The notes below the pieces were generated by a model. That model did no database searches and was not told the DNA's origin. It saw only the letters and a program-made list of their open reading frames with translations. A stretch of DNA of 6,451 bases from Chloroflexota bacterium (GTDB lineage: Bacteria > Chloroflexota > Dormibacteria > Aeolococcales > Aeolococcaceae): positions 4,950 to 11,400 of the forward strand of contig VBHE01000272.1 of NCBI GenBank assembly GCA_005889515.1, in the 5' to 3' direction. A program made the translations under genes and the position numbers. This document shows positions 1-5,942 of the stretch, piece by piece (position 1 is the stretch's first letter; each line of letters starts with the position of its first letter).

Positions 1-2
1 AT

Positions 3-533
3 CTCGGTGGCTCGCTGGCGGTGACCGCCGCCTCCGCGGTGCTCGTGGTCGCCGCCGCCGAGCGCTTCGGCGGCGCCGACCGGGTCGGCGTCCTCTACGC
101 CGCGGTCGGGGCCGGGGGCCTGCTCGCCAGCGCCGCGGCGATGCGCCACGGCAGCGTCCGGGTGATGCGCTCCACCCTGGTGGCCGGGGCGCTCGCCGAG
201 ATCGTCCTGCTGGCGATCCTCACCCTGTCGCGGGGGCTCCTCACCGCGATGCTCTGCGTCGCCGCGAGCGCCGCCGCGGGAGCGCTCTACCAGGTCTGGG
301 GGGCGACCGAGCTCCAGCTCCGCGCCTCCCCGGAGGTGCTCGGCCGGGCGAGCGCCGCGCTGGTGGGGGCGCAGTACACGGGGATGATCCTCGGCGCGCT
401 GGCCGCCACCGTCCTGGTGCCGCTGATCGGGTGGGACCACGCCCTCTTCACCGCCTGCTGCGTCGGCCTCGGCGCGGTCGCCGCGACCGCCACCGGGACG
501 CTCCGGGAGACCGCGGCCCAGCCGGTCGTGTAA
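3..533 (+). CDS. MFS family exporter, C-terminal half (5' end outside window)
   Basis: This is an inner-membrane major facilitator superfamily transporter, probably a drug or metabolite exporter of the EntS-like (MFS_3) type. The frame is open from the first bases of the window, so the GTG at 21 is internal and the true start lies upstream. About 176 residues are visible. They are almost all hydrophobic Ala/Leu/Val/Gly-rich segments separated by short charged loops (around RHGSVRVMRS and ELQLRASPEVLGR), which fits transmembrane helices 7-12 of a 12-helix transporter. The segment ELQLRASPEVLGRASA matches the position and style of the conserved 'LQ..vP..lRGRv' loop between helices 10 and 11 in this subfamily. 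The stop is TAA at 531-533. The substrate cannot be deduced. The next gene begins about 95 nt downstream and probably has its own promoter, so the two need not be co-transcribed. Confidence 0.85.
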   Translation, partial: LGGSLAVTAASAVLVVAAAERFGGADRVGVLYAAVGAGGLLASAAAMRHGSVRVMRSTLVAGALAEIVLLAILTLSRGLLTAMLCVAASAAAGALYQVWGATELQLRASPEVLGRASAALVGAQYTGMILGALAATVLVPLIGWDHALFTACCVGLGAVAATATGTLRETAAQPVV

Positions 534-550
534 CGAACTCGTGGGGAGCA

Positions 551-567
551 GGACGCAACCCGCGTCC
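551..567 (+). terminator. Small GC hairpin after the MFS gene, possible weak terminator
   Basis: GGACGC at 551-556 pairs perfectly with GCGTCC at 562-567 around a 5-nt loop, giving a 6-bp GC-rich stem 17 nt after the MFS stop codon. No T-tract follows, so it is not a canonical intrinsic terminator. In very GC-rich genomes such stems are common by chance. It is listed only because it falls in the one place where a terminator for the MFS gene would be expected. Confidence 0.2.
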
Positions 568-590
568 CCGGGGTCACGACGATGGAACTT

Positions 591-604
591 CGCCGAGCTC
601 GGCG
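591..604. repeat. Perfect 14-bp palindrome, candidate operator
   Basis: CGCCGAGCTCGGCG is a perfect palindrome of two 7-bp half-sites with no spacer. Its right edge is 11 bp upstream of the TACGAT -10 element, so it covers the place where the -35 box would sit, and no good -35 sequence is visible there. That position suits a repressor or activator site controlling the c-di-GMP gene. At this base composition a palindrome of this length is expected about once per window by chance, so the position is the main argument. Confidence 0.3.
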
Positions 605-615
605 CGTTCGGCCCC

Positions 616-621
616 TACGAT
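616..621 (+). promoter_or_regulatory. -10 element for leaderless PAS-GGDEF-EAL mRNA
   Basis: TACGAT matches the TAnnnT -10 consensus and is followed by 6 nt and then the in-frame GTG at 628. That spacing puts the transcription start at or next to the start codon, the hallmark of leaderless genes in many high-GC bacteria. No TTGACA-like -35 box is visible at 16-19 bp. No Shine-Dalgarno sequence precedes any alternative start (GTG 541, ATG 682). Confidence 0.5.
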
Positions 622-627
622 CCGCGC

Positions 628-3108
628 GTGCACCCGGTTCAGAAGGATGGTGCGGCCGCGCCATTCCGCCCGCCGTGGCTGATGGGAGCGCTGCTCCGGC
701 TCATGGGGCCGCAGCCGCCGCCGAGCCGCGTCACCTTCACCCCGCCTCTGGTGACCTACGTCGCCGCGGTCGCGACCGTGGCGGCGCTGCTCACCGGCCG
801 GTGGATGACCGCGCCCACCGACGTGGTCGGGGTGACCCTGGTGAGCGCCGCGATCCTCGCCATGTCGCTGACCAGCACCCAGATCGGGTCGGTGCGGATG
901 AGCGTCAGCGCGACCTCGTTCCTCCACCTCGGGCTGGCGATCACCAGCGGGCCCTTCGGGGTGCTCGCCGCCTCGCTCGCCGAGGCCGCAGCGGTCGCCG
1001 TGCGCTTCCGCAGCGGCTGGTTCCGGAGCGTCTTCAACCTCTCCAACAGCCTGGTCTGCGGGCTGGCGGCGTGGGCGGCGTACCACGCGCTGCTGACCCT
1101 GGGCGGCCCGGTGCCGGTGCGCACCGCGCTCGCCGGGGTGGGCGCGGGCGCCGCCCACTACGTCATCAACTACGGGCTGATCACCGGGGTGCTCACCCTG
1201 GCGACCGGCCGGCACTTCCTCGACCACGTCCGTGCCGCGCTCAGTGCCGCTCCGTACCACCTCATGTACGGCTACGCGGCGGTCTCCTTCGTCGTCCTCC
1301 GCGACGACTTCGGTCCCTGGGGGTTCACCTTCGCCCTCGCCCCGGTCGCCGCGCTCCAGATCAACCTCATCATCCTCGCCCGCCGCTCGGCGGCGCACGA
1401 GCGCGAGCGCGCCGCCCAGAACGAGGCGCTGCGGACCAGCGAGCGCAGCTTCCGGGTGCTCTTCGAATCCAACCCGCACCCGATGTGGGTCGTCGACGCC
1501 ACCTCGCTGCGGATCATCGCGGTGAACGACGCCGCGGTCGCCGAGTACGGCTACTCCAGTGAGGAGTTCCTCGACAGCCGGCTGGCGGACATCACCGAGT
1601 CGACGGGCGTCGAGCACGGCTGGAACCCCGCCTCGGAGCCCGACGTCCGCCGGCTGCTCCAGCGCCACCGGCTGCGCGGCGGGAACGTCATCGACGTCGA
1701 GGTCAGCTCCCACGCCACCGAGTTCGAGGGCCGCCGGGCGGTGCTGGTGCTCGCCCAGGACATCACCGAGCGGATCCGGCTCGAGGAGCAGCTGCGCGAC
1801 CAGGCGCTCCACGACCCCCTCACGCGGCTGGCCAACCGCCTGCTGCTCCAGGACCGCATCGAGCACGCGCTCGTCCGCCAGCGCCGCTCGGCGAATCCGT
1901 TCGCGCTCCTGCTCCTCGACCTCGACAACTTCAAGACGGTGAACGACAGCCTCGGCCACGCCGCCGGCGACCACCTCCTCGTCGCCGTCGCCGGCCGGCT
2001 GAAGAGCTGCCTTCGAGGCAGCGACAGCGCCGCGCGCCTCGGCGGCGACGAGTTCGCCATCCTCCTCGAGGAGGTGACCGGCCCCGAGCACGCCGCCTCG
2101 GTCGCCGAGCGCCTGGTGGAGGCGCTGCGGATGCCCTTCACCGTCGAGCAGCGCGAGATCTTCCTGGGGGTCAGCATCGGCGTGGCGATGGGCGATTCGA
2201 CCCGGCAGAGCGCCGACGAGATGCTCCGCGACGCCGACCTCGCGATGTACGCCGCCAAGGCCCAGGGCCGGAGCCGCCATGTCGTCTTCAGCCCGAGGAT
2301 GCGCGAGGCGGCCCTCGACCGCGTCGCCCTCGAGCACGACCTGCGCCGCTCGGTGAACGCCGGCGACCTCCACCTCGTCTACCAGCCCCAGATCGACCTC
2401 GAGACCGACGAGACCGTCGGCGTCGAGGCGCTGGTGCGGTGGCGGCATCCGGTCCACGGCAACGTCCCGCCCGACCGCTTCATCCCCCTCGCCGAGGAGG
2501 CGGGGCTCATCGGCGCCCTCGACGCCTGGGTGCTCGAGACCGCCTGCGCCCAGATCAAGGCCTGGCGCGAGGCCGGGGCCGGCGGGCTCCACGTCGCCGT
2601 CAACCTCAGCGGCTCGGAGTTCGAGGACGGCGCCCTCGTCGACCGCATCGCCGACGTGCTCGAGCGCCACCGCCTCGCCCCCAGCGACCTCGAGCTCGAG
2701 ATCACCGAGCGGGTCGCGGTGCAGCAGGAGCGTTCGGCGCGAGAGACCCTCGACCGGCTGCGGGCGATGGGGGTGCGGATCGCCATCGACGACTTCGGCA
2801 CCGGCTACTCGATGCTCGCCAGCCTGCGCCAGTTCCCCGGCGACAAGCTCAAGGTCGACAAGTCCTTCGTCCAGGAGATCGTCGATGGCCAGGACCGCGC
2901 GCCGCTGGTCGCGGCGATCGTCGCCATGGGCCACGGGCTGGGGCTGGAGGTGATCGCCGAGGGCGTCGAGACCGAGGAGCAGCTCATCGCGCTCCGCCGG
3001 CTCGGCTGCGACGGCGCCCAGGGCTACCTGCTCGGCCGGCCCACCGAGGCACGGGAGATCGAGGAGCGGGTGCTCGCCGAGCGGGCGGCGGTGAGGGCGG
3101 CTGTGTAG
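628..3108 (+). CDS. Membrane-anchored PAS-GGDEF-EAL cyclic-di-GMP enzyme
   Basis: This is a probable bifunctional diguanylate cyclase/phosphodiesterase that makes and breaks c-di-GMP, with its catalytic part in the cytoplasm. From GTG 628 it is 826 residues. Residues ~40-250 hold about seven hydrophobic segments forming a sensory membrane domain. A short charged linker follows (~252-270), then a PAS domain (~271-385, ending in the typical 'DITERxxLEEQL' junction). The GGDEF domain (~393-550) has an intact GGDEF motif at 472-476 and an RxxD inhibitory site (RGSD) at 463-466, five residues upstream. The EAL domain (~568-815) has the EAL motif at 600-602. Its expected metal and catalytic residues all appear present: N659, E691, D721/D722 (DDFGTG), K742, E778 and Q798. 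Neither half looks degenerate. The longest open frame starts at GTG 541 and another candidate is ATG 682. GTG 628 is preferred because TACGAT lies 6 nt upstream, as in leaderless genes. The membrane domain resembles unnamed MASE-type sensors with an 'FN..NS' helix, but I cannot assign it to a named family. Confidence 0.93.
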   Translation: MHPVQKDGAAAPFRPPWLMGALLRLMGPQPPPSRVTFTPPLVTYVAAVATVAALLTGRWMTAPTDVVGVTLVSAAILAMSLTSTQIGSVRMSVSATSFLHLGLAITSGPFGVLAASLAEAAAVAVRFRSGWFRSVFNLSNSLVCGLAAWAAYHALLTLGGPVPVRTALAGVGAGAAHYVINYGLITGVLTLATGRHFLDHVRAALSAAPYHLMYGYAAVSFVVLRDDFGPWGFTFALAPVAALQINLIILARRSAAHERERAAQNEALRTSERSFRVLFESNPHPMWVVDATSLRIIAVNDAAVAEYGYSSEEFLDSRLADITESTGVEHGWNPASEPDVRRLLQRHRLRGGNVIDVEVSSHATEFEGRRAVLVLAQDITERIRLEEQLRDQALHDPLTRLANRLLLQDRIEHALVRQRRSANPFALLLLDLDNFKTVNDSLGHAAGDHLLVAVAGRLKSCLRGSDSAARLGGDEFAILLEEVTGPEHAASVAERLVEALRMPFTVEQREIFLGVSIGVAMGDSTRQSADEMLRDADLAMYAAKAQGRSRHVVFSPRMREAALDRVALEHDLRRSVNAGDLHLVYQPQIDLETDETVGVEALVRWRHPVHGNVPPDRFIPLAEEAGLIGALDAWVLETACAQIKAWREAGAGGLHVAVNLSGSEFEDGALVDRIADVLERHRLAPSDLELEITERVAVQQERSARETLDRLRAMGVRIAIDDFGTGYSMLASLRQFPGDKLKVDKSFVQEIVDGQDRAPLVAAIVAMGHGLGLEVIAEGVETEEQLIALRRLGCDGAQGYLLGRPTEAREIEERVLAERAAVRAAV

Positions 3109-3111
3109 CAT
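3106..3111 (+). promoter_or_regulatory. -10 element for leaderless tldD mRNA, overlapping upstream stop codon
   Basis: TAGCAT fits TAnnnT and lies 7 nt before the tldD ATG at 3119. Its first three bases are the TAG stop codon of the c-di-GMP gene, so stop codon and promoter share sequence. No Shine-Dalgarno sequence precedes the ATG and no clear -35 box is visible. The arrangement mirrors the one before GTG 628, which strengthens both calls. tldD may also be reached by read-through from upstream. Confidence 0.45.
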
Positions 3112-3128
3112 CCCGCCCATGCGGGATG
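3109..3128. repeat. 8-bp inverted repeat centred on the tldD start codon
   Basis: CATCCCGC (3109-3116) and GCGGGATG (3121-3128) are perfect reverse complements separated by the 4-nt loop CCAT. The first two bases of the tldD ATG (3119-3121) are in the loop and its G opens the right arm. The left arm overlaps the last three bases of the TAGCAT -10 element. In a read-through transcript the hairpin would hide the start codon, while a leaderless transcript beginning at 3119 would lack the left arm. As DNA it could be an operator. A few 8-bp stems per window are expected by chance at this G+C content. Confidence 0.4.
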
Positions 3129-4558
3129 TCGCCGAGCGTGCCCTCGACGAGGCGGTGGCGGCGGGGGCGTCGTACGCCGACTGCCGGGTGGTGGTGCGCA
3201 CCGTCCAGACCCTCGAGGTCAAGAACGGCCGGGTGGCCCGGGTGGCCCTCTCCGACGACGAGGGCGTCGGGGTGCGGGTGGTCGTCGACGGGGGCTGGGG
3301 CTTCGCCGGGGTCGACCGCATCGACGCAGGGGAGGCGGAGGAGGCGGTGCGGCGGGCGGTGCGCATCGCCCGCGCCGGGGCCCGGCTGCGCAGCGCCCCG
3401 GTGCGGCTCGCCGCGGTCGCCGCGGTCACCGGCGAGGACCGGACCCCGGTCGTCATCGACCCCTTCTCGGTCTCGCTGGAGCGCAAGCTCGAGGTTCTCC
3501 TCGCCGCCGACGCGGCGATGGCCCGGGTCCCCGAGGTGCGGGTGCGCGACAGCTCGCTCGAGTTCGTCCGCGAGCACCGGCTCTTCGCGAGCACCGAGGG
3601 CGCGCGGGTGGATCAGACCATCGTCGAGTCCGGTGGGGGGATGGACGCCACCGCCACCAGCGACGACGAGGTCCAGACCCGCAGTCATCCCAACAGCTTC
3701 GGCCGCCACCAGCTCTGCGCCGGCTGGGAGGCGATCGAGGAGATGGCGCTGCCCGAGCATGGCGAGCGCATCGCCGGCGAGGCGGCGGCGCTGCTCACCG
3801 CCCCGCCCTGCCCGTCGGGACGGATGACCCTCATCCTCGACGCCACCCAGGCCGCGCTCCAGGTGCACGAGTCCTGCGGCCATCCCACCGAGCTCGACCG
3901 CGTCCTCGGTGACGAGGCCGCCTTCGCCGGCACCTCCTTCCTCCTGCCCGAGATGCTCGGGAGCTTCCGCTACGGCTCCGAGAAGGTGACCCTGGTCGCC
4001 GACGCGACCGCCCCCGGCGGGCTCGGCACCTTCGGCTGGGACGACGAGGGGGTGCCCGCCGAGCGCACCGTGCTCGTCGACCAGGGCGTCTTCCGCGGCT
4101 ACCTCTCCTCGCGGGAGACCGCCGCCGTCCTCGACCGCCAGAGCAGCGGCACGATGCGCGCCTGGGGCTGGTCGCGGCAGCCCCTGATCCGGATGACGAA
4201 CATCAACCTCGAGCCGGGCGACTCCTCCCTCGAGGAGATGATCGCCGGCACCGAGCACGGCGTGTACCTCGAGACCAACCGCTCCTGGAGCATCGACGAC
4301 CGCCGCCTCAACTTCCAGTTCGGCTGCCAGAACGGCTGGGAGATCCGCGACGGGAGGCGCGTCGGGCTGGTGCGCAACCCGCTCTATCGAGGCATCACCC
4401 CGGAGTTCTGGGGCTCCTGCGACGCGGTGGCGGGGCCGGACGAGTGGCGGATGTGGGGCGTGGTGAACTGCGGCAAGGGCGAGCCGATGCAGATCATGCA
4501 CGTCGGCCACGGCGCCGCCCCCTGCCGCTTCCGCGACGTCTCGGTCGGCCCGGCCTGA
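3119..4558 (+). CDS. tldD: TldD, zinc metalloprotease subunit of TldD/TldE
   Basis: This is the catalytic subunit of the cytoplasmic TldD/TldE (PmbA) heterodimeric protease. In Escherichia coli that protease cleaves microcin B17 leader peptide and degrades the antitoxin CcdA, acting on unfolded peptides threaded into the complex. The protein is 479 residues, the normal family length. The zinc-binding HExxxH motif is HESCGH at residues 250-255. The late Cys that supplies the third zinc ligand in E. coli TldD matches C451 in 'NCGKGEP'. The N-terminal domain (~1-220) has the family pattern: the 'ASYADCRVV' opening and the 'SFGRHQ' stretch before the protease domain. The 'HESCGHPTELDR' form differs from E. 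coli ('HEGVGHGLEGD') and resembles the TldD branch of many non-proteobacterial species. ATG 3119 is chosen because a -10 element lies 7 nt upstream and residue 1 opens directly into the conserved N-terminus. The stop overlaps the tldE start by 1 nt (TGATG), indicating coupled expression. The natural substrate is unknown here. Confidence 0.93.
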   Translation: MRDVAERALDEAVAAGASYADCRVVVRTVQTLEVKNGRVARVALSDDEGVGVRVVVDGGWGFAGVDRIDAGEAEEAVRRAVRIARAGARLRSAPVRLAAVAAVTGEDRTPVVIDPFSVSLERKLEVLLAADAAMARVPEVRVRDSSLEFVREHRLFASTEGARVDQTIVESGGGMDATATSDDEVQTRSHPNSFGRHQLCAGWEAIEEMALPEHGERIAGEAAALLTAPPCPSGRMTLILDATQAALQVHESCGHPTELDRVLGDEAAFAGTSFLLPEMLGSFRYGSEKVTLVADATAPGGLGTFGWDDEGVPAERTVLVDQGVFRGYLSSRETAAVLDRQSSGTMRAWGWSRQPLIRMTNINLEPGDSSLEEMIAGTEHGVYLETNRSWSIDDRRLNFQFGCQNGWEIRDGRRVGLVRNPLYRGITPEFWGSCDAVAGPDEWRMWGVVNCGKGEPMQIMHVGHGAAPCRFRDVSVGPA

Positions 4559-5886
4559 TGCTCCGCCACTCCGCCGAGGAGTGCCTCGCCCTCGCCGATG
4601 CCGTGCTCGCCGCGGTGCCCGAGGGGGAGGCCGAGGTGAGGGTGGTCGAGGACGACCTCGCCCTCACCCGCTTCGCCCGGAACACCGTCCACCAGAACGT
4701 CGCCGAGACCGGCCTCAGCCTGCGGCTTCGCCTCGTCGCCGGCGGCCGGGTCGGGGTCGCGGAGGTGCGCGGCAACGCCGGGGGCTCGATCGACCGGCTG
4801 GTTCGCCTCGCCGAGGAGGCGCGGCGGGTCGCCCCCGCCGAGGACGCCCTGGCTCCACTCCCCGCCCCCGATGGCCGCGACGGCCCCTGCGGCTGGAGCG
4901 ACGCCACCGCCGAGGCGACCCCCGAGCAGCGGGCGGAGGGGGTCGCCACGGTGACCACCGCGGCGGCGGCGCGCGGTCTGCAGGCGTTCGGGGCGCTGAG
5001 CACCCGGGCCACCCAGCTCGCGGTGGTGAGCAGCCGCGGGGTGCGCCGCCACGGGAGGAGGACCGCCGCCGCGCTCAGCGCGGTCGTGCGTGGCGAGGAC
5101 GGGGCCGGCTACGCCGACCGCCACGCGGTCGACGCCGGCGACCTCGAACCCGAGGCGGTCGCCGCCGAGGTGATCGAGACCGCCGAGCGCAACCAGGGGG
5201 CGCGCCCGGCCGAGACCGGGCTCCACGAGGTGGTGCTCTCCCCCTACGCGGTGCAGGAGCTCGTCGGCTACCTCTCGTACATCGGCTTCAGCGCGCTGGC
5301 GGTCGAGGAGCGGCGGAGCTTCATGCGCTTCGACGAGCGGCTGATGAGCCCGTCAGTCGGGATCCGCGACGACTGCGCCGACCCGGCGGGCTCGCCGTTC
5401 CCCTTCGACGCCGAGGGGGTGAGCACCCGTCCGGTCACCCTCATCGACGGCGGGGTCTGCCGCGACGTCGTCCACGACAGCGTCACCGCGGCACGGGCCG
5501 GGGTCGCGAACACCGGCCACTCCCTCCCCCAGCCGAACACGATCGGGCCCTGGGCGACCCACCTGGTCATGGACCCCGGGGCGGTCCCCGCGTCCGAGCT
5601 CGTCGCCGGGGTGCGCCGCGGCCTCTACGTCACCCGCTTCTGGTATGTGCGCGTCGTCCACCCGCTGCGCACCGTGATCACCGGGATGACCCGGGAGGGG
5701 ACCTTCCTCATCGAGGACGGGCGGCTCGGTGCGCCGGTGCGGGACCTCCGCTTCACCGAGTCCATCGTCGAGGCCCTCGACCGGGTGCAGGGGATCAGCG
5801 CCGAGCGCCGCCTCCAGCTCGGCGAGGACGGCTCGTCGGTGGTCGTCCCCTGGCTCCACCTCGGCGGCTTCCGCTTCACCTCGTGA
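4558..5886 (+). CDS. tldE: TldE/PmbA, non-catalytic partner subunit of TldD
   Basis: This protein pairs with TldD to form the closed protease chamber. It has the same fold but lacks the zinc motif, and no HExxxH is present anywhere in its 442 residues. Family landmarks are all in the C-terminal half: 'GFSALAVEERRSFM' (~243-256), 'SPFPFDAEGVSTRPVTLIDGGV' region (~279-300), 'NTGHSLPQPNT' (~318-328), and 'GLYVTRFWYVRVVHP' followed by 'TGMTREGTFLIEDG' (~355-388). The last of these is highly characteristic of TldE/PmbA. The open frame extends upstream to 4444, but those codons lie inside tldD and read as Arg-rich shadow sequence. ATG 4558 overlaps the tldD TGA by one base and gives the expected N-terminus and length. 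There is no Shine-Dalgarno sequence, so translation probably depends on termination-reinitiation from tldD. The stop TGA (5884-5886) overlaps the GTG of the next reading frame in a GTGA arrangement. The symbol pmbA is also used for this gene. Confidence 0.92.
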   Translation: MLRHSAEECLALADAVLAAVPEGEAEVRVVEDDLALTRFARNTVHQNVAETGLSLRLRLVAGGRVGVAEVRGNAGGSIDRLVRLAEEARRVAPAEDALAPLPAPDGRDGPCGWSDATAEATPEQRAEGVATVTTAAAARGLQAFGALSTRATQLAVVSSRGVRRHGRRTAAALSAVVRGEDGAGYADRHAVDAGDLEPEAVAAEVIETAERNQGARPAETGLHEVVLSPYAVQELVGYLSYIGFSALAVEERRSFMRFDERLMSPSVGIRDDCADPAGSPFPFDAEGVSTRPVTLIDGGVCRDVVHDSVTAARAGVANTGHSLPQPNTIGPWATHLVMDPGAVPASELVAGVRRGLYVTRFWYVRVVHPLRTVITGMTREGTFLIEDGRLGAPVRDLRFTESIVEALDRVQGISAERRLQLGEDGSSVVVPWLHLGGFRFTS

Positions 5887-5942
5887 CCACCGCCGGCCTC
5901 TTCGTCGGCGGGCTGGTGCTCATCGTGGTCGCCGCCGACGCA
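5883..5942 (+). pseudogene. Detached N-terminal fragment of the exchanger gene
   Basis: GTG at 5883 overlaps the tldE stop (GTGA) and opens 20 codons reading VTTAGLFVGGLVLIVVAADA, a convincing first transmembrane helix. It closely resembles the helix that opens the second half of the same protein (VQLVIGVALLIAGAELFVR, near 6395-6451), as expected for the internally duplicated Na+/Ca2+ exchanger fold. After codon GCA (5940-5942) this frame turns into a Pro/Arg/Ser-rich shadow, while the exchanger sequence continues in another frame from 5942. This piece is therefore the real start of the gene, separated from its body by a lesion. It could instead be an assembly or sequencing artefact. Confidence 0.6.

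Noticed and set aside
21..23. GTG at 21 as the start of the MFS gene.
   Set aside because: The frame is open to the window edge and residues before it continue the same membrane protein, so the gene is simply truncated by the window.
574..3594. A 1006-codon open frame on the - strand opposite the c-di-GMP gene and the start of tldD.
   Set aside because: High-GC genes with G/C at third positions leave long stop-free antisense frames. The translation is low-complexity, His/Asp/Arg/Gly-rich and has no domain pattern, while the + strand carries complete motif-bearing proteins.
2439..3827. Long + strand frame of 462 codons spanning the junction between the c-di-GMP gene and tldD.
   Set aside because: The product is an Arg/Pro/Ser/Gly-rich shadow in a different frame from both real genes and crosses the gene boundary.
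2984..4510. A 508-codon - strand frame opposite tldD, and similar ones opposite tldE (4384-5226, 5353-5859) and the exchanger gene (5876-6352).
   Set aside because: They have shadow composition, no recognisable motifs, and full overlap with well-supported genes on the + strand.
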